From: Actinotalea subterranea
Lineage (GTDB): Bacteria; Actinomycetota; Actinomycetes; Actinomycetales; Cellulomonadaceae
Length of the DNA: 64,000 nucleotides
Assembly: GCF_008364845.1 (NCBI RefSeq)
Contig: NZ_VTTP01000003.1
Coordinates: 527,821-591,820 of the forward strand
Direction: 5' to 3'
Positions 60,389 through 64,000 of the stretch are shown here, piece by piece (the first letter of the stretch is position 1; each line of letters opens with the position of its first letter). The notes below the pieces were generated by a model, which was not told the origin of the DNA, made no database searches, and saw only the letters and a program-made list of their open reading frames with translations. The position numbers were made by a program, and so were the translations under genes.

Positions 60389-60581
60389 GTCCCGCCTGAC
60401 TGGAAGACGCGCGCAGTCGTTCGGTGGCGCTGCTCGACACCGTCCGCCCAAGCGTCCGCTCATGCCGCTGCGGCTCGACGGCATGGCGTCGAGCGCTCGT
60501 CCCGAATCGGGGCGCTGCCATTGTGGCGCCGGCGTCGGTCGCCGCCAGCTTGGCGGCGTGCCCGTCGCGTCAGCCAGGCCC

Positions 60582-60887
60582 CTATGTGGCCAGGCCGATC
60601 ACGAGGTCCAGAGGGAGGTGCAGCGCGAGCTCCCAGGTCTCGTCGTCGCGGCCCACGAGGATCACGGCGGTGTTCGTGGCCTCGTCGTCTCGGCACCAGA
60701 AGACGCGATTTCCCAGGGCCGTCCCCGCGGCGATCGACCTCCGCTGAAGCCACCAGGCCGACGGGATCCCGGCGAGCAACTGCAGGTCGCTGCGCTGGAT
60801 CCGGATCAGAAGCGAGACACCGTCGGCGGAAACGGTGAGCAGTCCGTCGGGCTCGTCGTAGTCGACGCTGGGTCGGTCGTCGCGCAT
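60582..60887 (-). CDS. Small hypothetical protein
   Basis: 101 residues, ATG 60887. An acidic start (DDRPSVDYDEPDGLLTV) and a beta-rich body (VFWCRDDEATNTAVILVGRDD, TWELALHLPLD). Unknown family. It overlaps no other gene and is divergent from the next gene with 78 bases between. Confidence 0.5.
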   Translation of the reverse strand: MRDDRPSVDYDEPDGLLTVSADGVSLLIRIQRSDLQLLAGIPSAWWLQRRSIAAGTALGNRVFWCRDDEATNTAVILVGRDDETWELALHLPLDLVIGLAT

Positions 60888-60965
60888 GCGAGCGAGTCTG
60901 CCAGCGAGAGTTTGCGGACACGCCGCCGTCGGGACACGTTGCGCGGCACGCTGGCCTTTGCCGCC

Positions 60966-61478
60966 ATGCTGGACGGCGTGGAGATCGCAGTGAATGCCGC
61001 GATGGAGCCGGTCTTCCGGGCAGCGGCCGCAGACGACTGCGAGCCCGGCCTGCCGTCCGACCTGGAGGAACTCGTCCGGGCCGGGCTCGTCCGCTCCGGC
61101 GGGCGCCTCTATTTCGCACGCCCGGAGCACAAGACGCCCCCGCCGAGCCCCCTTGATGACTTCGAGTCCGAGCGATGGGTGAACACGATTCACCTGGACA
61201 CCCAGACACCCGCATCCGACCCGTCATGGCGGATCGAGCTGCTTCGCCATGGGCTGACAGTCGCCAGACGTCTCTTGCCGCAGGCCATCACCCTCACGCG
61301 GCTGCCCGTGCAGATCGTCGTCAGCCTTCAGTCGGCCCCTGATGGCGTCGATCCCGAGCTCGACTTCGCCACAGGAGCCGTGCACCTGGCCCTCATTCGC
61401 GCGCCACACGACGACGTCGCTGCACACATTGACGGCTTCGGGCAACCTGTGATTGCCATGACGGCGACCGCGAGGTGA
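60966..61478 (+). CDS. Hypothetical protein
   Basis: 170 residues, ATG 60966. The N-terminal part is a helical DLEELVRAGLVRSGGRLYF; the C-terminal half is beta-rich (LPVQIVVSLQSAPDGVD, GAVHLALIRAPHDDVAAHID). No family recognised. No ribosome site is clear. Part of the orphan small-gene region. Confidence 0.55.
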   Translation: MLDGVEIAVNAAMEPVFRAAAADDCEPGLPSDLEELVRAGLVRSGGRLYFARPEHKTPPPSPLDDFESERWVNTIHLDTQTPASDPSWRIELLRHGLTVARRLLPQAITLTRLPVQIVVSLQSAPDGVDPELDFATGAVHLALIRAPHDDVAAHIDGFGQPVIAMTATAR

Positions 61479-61506
61479 GCACCCGGTCATGCCGCTGCTC
61501 GCGCGG

Positions 61507-61671
61507 TCAGTCGTCTTCTTCGGCGCGCAGGTCGTCGATCAACCAGAGCAGTGCGGACACGGCGCTCGAGTAGCGCAGGTATCGCGGGTTCTGGTTCGAC
61601 TTCGGTTCACAGTCGTTCCGCTGGCGGCGGAGTGACTCGACCATCCGCTCGAGATCGTCGATCTTCGACAT
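61507..61671 (-). CDS. Very small hypothetical protein
   Basis: 54 residues, ATG 61671. Predicted coiled helix SKIDDLERMVESLRRQRND and a second helix RYSSAVSALLWLIDDLRAEE. May be a regulator or antitoxin-like peptide; weak evidence. Longer frame to 61737 is possible. Confidence 0.4.
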   Translation of the reverse strand: MSKIDDLERMVESLRRQRNDCEPKSNQNPRYLRYSSAVSALLWLIDDLRAEEDD

Positions 61672-61743
61672 GGTGTCAGCCTGGCCGGAGCCAGCTCGGG
61701 AGGCAACGTCCGCTGCTGCCGCGCCGCGGGCACACATTGCCGC

Positions 61744-61860
61744 TCAGAGGCGGTGCCACACCAAGCCGTCGGGGAAGCTCCCGCGAGCGAACTCCTGGAC
61801 AACCACGCGCCCGGTCTTGCACGAGACGCGAAGGAGCTGGCGACGGTCGCAGTCTCATCG
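61744..61860 (-). pseudogene. Orphan C-terminal gene fragment
   Basis: A minus-strand frame ending at TGA (61744-61746) reads DCDRRQLLRVSCKTGRVVV then QEFARGSFPDGLVWHRL, a coding-like tail with no start; a stop lies directly upstream. Probably the remains of a deleted gene. Confidence 0.35.
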
Positions 61861-61965
61861 AGAGCGGGCACGTCAATAGCTGCGCCCGGGATAGGTCCCA
61901 CCCCTGGAGCAGGGAGACCATGCCGGCTCTTCGCAAACGAGGGTGTTGCAGCGTGGAGCGAGACG

Positions 61966-62574
61966 ATGTCTCGTGCTCCGCGGCTCCGGGCGTGGGTCGT
62001 GAAGTACTCACGTGAGTACTCGACGACTCACGCTTGTGCTCCGTTGCGGCTCGACGGCCCGCGCCCCCGGATTGCGGCCATCTCGCGCGCGCTCGGGCAG
62101 GATGCTCGTGTGGACGTGACCTTCGTACGAGCCAAACACGGTACTCCCTACGTGCGTCTCGGGCTGGGGTGGGTCGGGTTCGACGAGGCTCTCGCTGACG
62201 CGGTGAGCCCTCTGCCGCCGCGGGGCTCTGCGGAGCTGTCGGTCTCCACGTACTGGATCGACCGTGCGCTCTCGCAGGTGCGCCGGATGGTGACCGCAGG
62301 AGAGACGGGCCCGTTCCAGGGAGGGAACGCGACGGCGTTGTCCGTCGTCGAGGGCCAGGTCGTCGCTAGTTCGGACTACGACATGTTCGACCCAGAGGTA
62401 ATGACGGTCGCGGCCTTCGAGGAGGTCCTGCAGGCGTGGCGTGATGAGGTGGTCCGGGTGCGTGACAAGGAGCGCCCACAGATCCCGGAGACCTACCGCC
62501 GCAATCCCTACCCGGGCGACGACGAGCGCGCGGCGCCGCGCTCGTCGGAAGGTGAAAGGGGGACACGACGTTGA
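61966..62574 (+). CDS. Hypothetical protein paired with an Imm31-like gene
   Basis: 202 residues, ATG 61966. Features: RIAAISRALGQDARVDVTFV, YVRLGLGWVGFDEAL, STYWIDRALSQVRRMVTAG and VVASSDYDMFDPEVMTVA. No family recognised. Its stop overlaps the TTG start of the Imm31-like gene (TTGA), so they are one transcript. A toxin-like or immunity-like function is possible. Confidence 0.58.
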   Translation: MSRAPRLRAWVVKYSREYSTTHACAPLRLDGPRPRIAAISRALGQDARVDVTFVRAKHGTPYVRLGLGWVGFDEALADAVSPLPPRGSAELSVSTYWIDRALSQVRRMVTAGETGPFQGGNATALSVVEGQVVASSDYDMFDPEVMTVAAFEEVLQAWRDEVVRVRDKERPQIPETYRRNPYPGDDERAAPRSSEGERGTRR

Positions 62575-62858
62575 GCGATGACGAGAGTTGCGACGAGCGG
62601 CCGTTCAGCCTCGACTTCTTCGAGGTCGTGGTGGTGCGCCCTGGTGCCGCTGACAACCTCCTTGCTGCCCGCGGGGCTGTCCTTGGGCGGACACGTGACG
62701 ACGACGGCACCGAGTTCTACGCGGCCCAGCTCGATGGGTCGATAACGACCTCAATGGCTGCTCTCTCCGATCTGGAAACCACAGGCGAACGCCGACGGCG
62801 GGAGGACTTCTATGACGGAGCCTGCAGCAGCGTGAGCCGCCTCGGCGAGCGGCTCTGA
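62571..62858 (+). CDS. Imm31-like immunity protein
   Basis: 95 residues. Fits the Imm31 pattern: FFEVVVVRPG, GAVLGRTRDDDGTEFYAAQL, then DLETTGERRRREDFYDG. Imm31 proteins are immunity partners in polymorphic toxin systems. Start TTG 62571 overlaps the upstream stop. No cognate toxin is seen. Family assignment from remembered pattern, so moderate. Confidence 0.62.
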   Translation: MSDDESCDERPFSLDFFEVVVVRPGAADNLLAARGAVLGRTRDDDGTEFYAAQLDGSITTSMAALSDLETTGERRRREDFYDGACSSVSRLGERL

Positions 62859-62863
62859 GCTGT

Positions 62864-62932
62864 GGGTTGGTTCCCCCGGTCCGCGTCACACTCCCGCGTC
62901 CAGGCCGTCATCGACGGTTTGCTGCGCCCTGG
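62864..62932 (-). pseudogene. 5' fragment of the duplicated gene, copy 2
   Basis: On the minus strand ATG 62911 starts TAWTRECDADRGNQ. The DNA (GACGCGGGAGT, CGGACCGGGG, CAACC) matches copy 1 (59529-59595) with small insertions. Both copies share CCGTCGATG at the start. It is truncated and out of frame compared with copy 1. Confidence 0.5.
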
Positions 62933-63004
62933 GAGAAGCGCTGACGACATCTGATATGCCGATGATCGAACCGGCCAAGGCGCTCCCCGGGGCATGATCT
63001 GTTC

Positions 63005-63568
63005 ATGGTGAATCGACTCACATTGGTGCCAGGAGAGTCGCGCAAGTTCGGGCCGCACTTCTGGGAGCCGATGGTCGATGGACAGGCGCCGCGAGCGATC
63101 CTCGCTAGCGCAATCGGTAGCGACTCGATGGACGGCGCCGTCGGTGACAACGTTCCGCTGTTCGTGCACAACTGGCCGGTCGGGATGTTCGATGACGCTC
63201 GAGGCCTGCTCGGGGAGGCCCCCGCACCACTCGCCAACGGCCGCGTCCCGATCTTCATCTGCGCGGCGTGCGGCGACCTGTCGTGCGGTGCGATCACGGC
63301 GGCGGTCGAGTGGAACCCTGACACGGTGGTCTGGCGCGACTTCGGATGGGACACGGCCGGCGGGCGTGATGACGACGACCCTGAGGACTACCTGTTCGTT
63401 GGCCCGCTGGTCTTCTCGCGCTTGGAGTACGAGGCCGAGGTCCGTCGGTTCATCGAGACGTTCGACCAAGTCCGGGCCGCAGTCCCACCTCGTGATGAAG
63501 CGGCCAAGACTCGGCGTGAAGGCACCCCGGCTCCGAGGCGCCACCGATGGTGGTGGCCCTTCACCTGA
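63005..63568 (+). CDS. Hypothetical protein with CxxCG motifs
   Basis: 187 residues, ATG 63005. The pattern CAACGDLSCGAITAAVEWNPD resembles a family of unknown function in actinobacteria with a Zn or Fe-like C-x2-CGD-x2-CG site. C-terminus: LEYEAEVRRFIETFDQVRA and a basic RRHRWWWPF tail. Overlaps the next minus-strand fragment by eight bases. Role unknown. Confidence 0.68.
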   Translation: MVNRLTLVPGESRKFGPHFWEPMVDGQAPRAILASAIGSDSMDGAVGDNVPLFVHNWPVGMFDDARGLLGEAPAPLANGRVPIFICAACGDLSCGAITAAVEWNPDTVVWRDFGWDTAGGRDDDDPEDYLFVGPLVFSRLEYEAEVRRFIETFDQVRAAVPPRDEAAKTRREGTPAPRRHRWWWPFT

Positions 63569-63808
63569 GAGTCACGCGCGCGGGCCCGACGACACACCAG
63601 GGCATTGGTGCGGGCGCCTGAGCAGGTGGTCGGGAGAGCATCCAGCTGCGGACGGCAGCAACTTCCTCGAACGTGGCGATCAGGCCGTCCCGGTTGGTGC
63701 GGATGCTCAGCTCGGCCGCCACCTCGTCGGCGAGGAGGGCGTCGAAGATCGCCAGGGCCGTCACCCTCGCGGCGTGGACGGTGGTGCCATCGAGGGAGCG
63801 CCAGACGC
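63561..63808 (-). pseudogene. C-terminal fragment of a gene interrupted by IS481
   Basis: About 82 codons of good coding pattern (VWRSLDGTTVHAARVTALAIF, ADEVAAELSIRTNRDGLIATF) end at TGA 63561. The frame has no start of its own: at 63809-63813 it meets the CTAG target and the end of the IS481-family element. The gene's 5' part must lie beyond the element or be lost. Confidence 0.65.
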
Positions 63809-64000
63809 CTAGGTGTACTGACCCGGCAGGTTGATCAATCGGGTGACTGGTGGCTTGTTCTCGCAGGCGGTGTGGGGTCGGTGGTGGTTGTACTCGTGGA
63901 GCCATGCTGCCAGGGCGGCTCGGCGTTCGGCTTCTGAGGTGTAGCAGCGGGCGTAGCCCCAGCCGTCGGCCATGGTGCGGTGGAAGCGTTCGATCTTGCC
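63809..64000 (-). mobile_element. IS481-family transposase, C-terminal part (cut by window edge)
   Basis: On the minus strand the frame reads GKIERFHRTMADGWGYARCY, EAERRAALAAWLHEYNHHRPH and PPVTRLINLPGQY, the end of an integrase-core (DDE) transposase of IS481 type with the catalytic Glu of the KIERFHRT segment. The terminal TGTACTGACCC starts at 63814, so the TAG stop is formed by the CTAG target site just outside. The rest lies beyond the right edge. Confidence 0.85.

Noticed and set aside
1..64000. tRNA or rRNA genes as attachment sites of the island
   Set aside because: No tRNA-like T-loop GGTTCGAATCC or acceptor stem was seen, and no long direct repeats flank 1-18 kb within this window.

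Overview
The window is high-GC DNA with a strong third-position G/C bias, GTG/TTG starts and 4-base ATGA/GTGA gene overlaps. With WYL, DUF6318 and nitroreductase/DDN-type families this points to an actinobacterium, most likely Micrococcales in or near the Cellulomonadaceae; that placement is inference. No rRNA, tRNA or CRISPR array was seen.

1-18.2 kb is a metal-resistance and envelope-maturation island. It starts with merA (cut by the left edge) and a divergent MerR regulator around a shared dyad. It continues with cadD, a CmtR-like ArsR regulator, a CPx-type P-type ATPase, lspA, and a second ArsR regulator heading a tightly overlapped run: TlpA, CcdA, DUF3105, DUF305, ResB, CcsB and then lnt. 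CtaG, a third ArsR regulator with a CDF exporter, and a decayed copC/ctaG remnant follow. A VbhA-Fic toxin-antitoxin pair and a serine recombinase close the island and suggest it is mobile. The island therefore joins metal sensing and export to its own lipoprotein-processing and System II cytochrome c maturation enzymes.

18.3-41.9 kb is mostly chromosomal: a thioredoxin-NHL protein, a WYL regulator with a divergent hydrolase, pncC, an amino-acid permease, a TetR regulator, two DinB-like proteins, a GGDEF protein, cutC, HxlR/Rid, DUF6318 lipoproteins, a PKD-like secreted protein, a MazG-like protein, a PD-(D/E)xK-DUF2075 helicase (possible defence), an orphan DUF1778 antitoxin, an XPB/Ssl2-like helicase-associated protein and a DDN-like oxidoreductase. 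Between 27.7 and 28.3 kb a gene-free stretch holds DnaA-box-like sites, a promoter-like element, a GA-rich region and a strong terminator; it is a candidate structured RNA gene.

42.0-46.7 kb (minus strand) is a compact operon for a tyrosine-rich two-cysteine secreted peptide, a lipoprotein, a peptidoglycan-binding membrane-fusion adaptor, an ABC ATPase and a MacB/FtsX-like permease, with another lipoprotein gene just upstream. It is the best candidate here for an undescribed secreted-peptide or bacteriocin-like system.

46.7-56.8 kb carries a TetR/old-yellow-enzyme pair with a palindromic operator, a left-handed beta-helix protein, a GNAT enzyme, a VWA lipoprotein, a decayed saccharopine-dehydrogenase-like gene, a NUDIX hydrolase, a NarL/LuxR two-component system and DUF6326.

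56.8-64 kb is an accessory stretch of small orphan genes (DUF6348, Imm31-like and several unknown families) mixed with frameshifted and truncated fragments and two decayed copies of one gene start. It resembles an immunity-gene graveyard and ends in an IS481-family transposase cut by the right edge.
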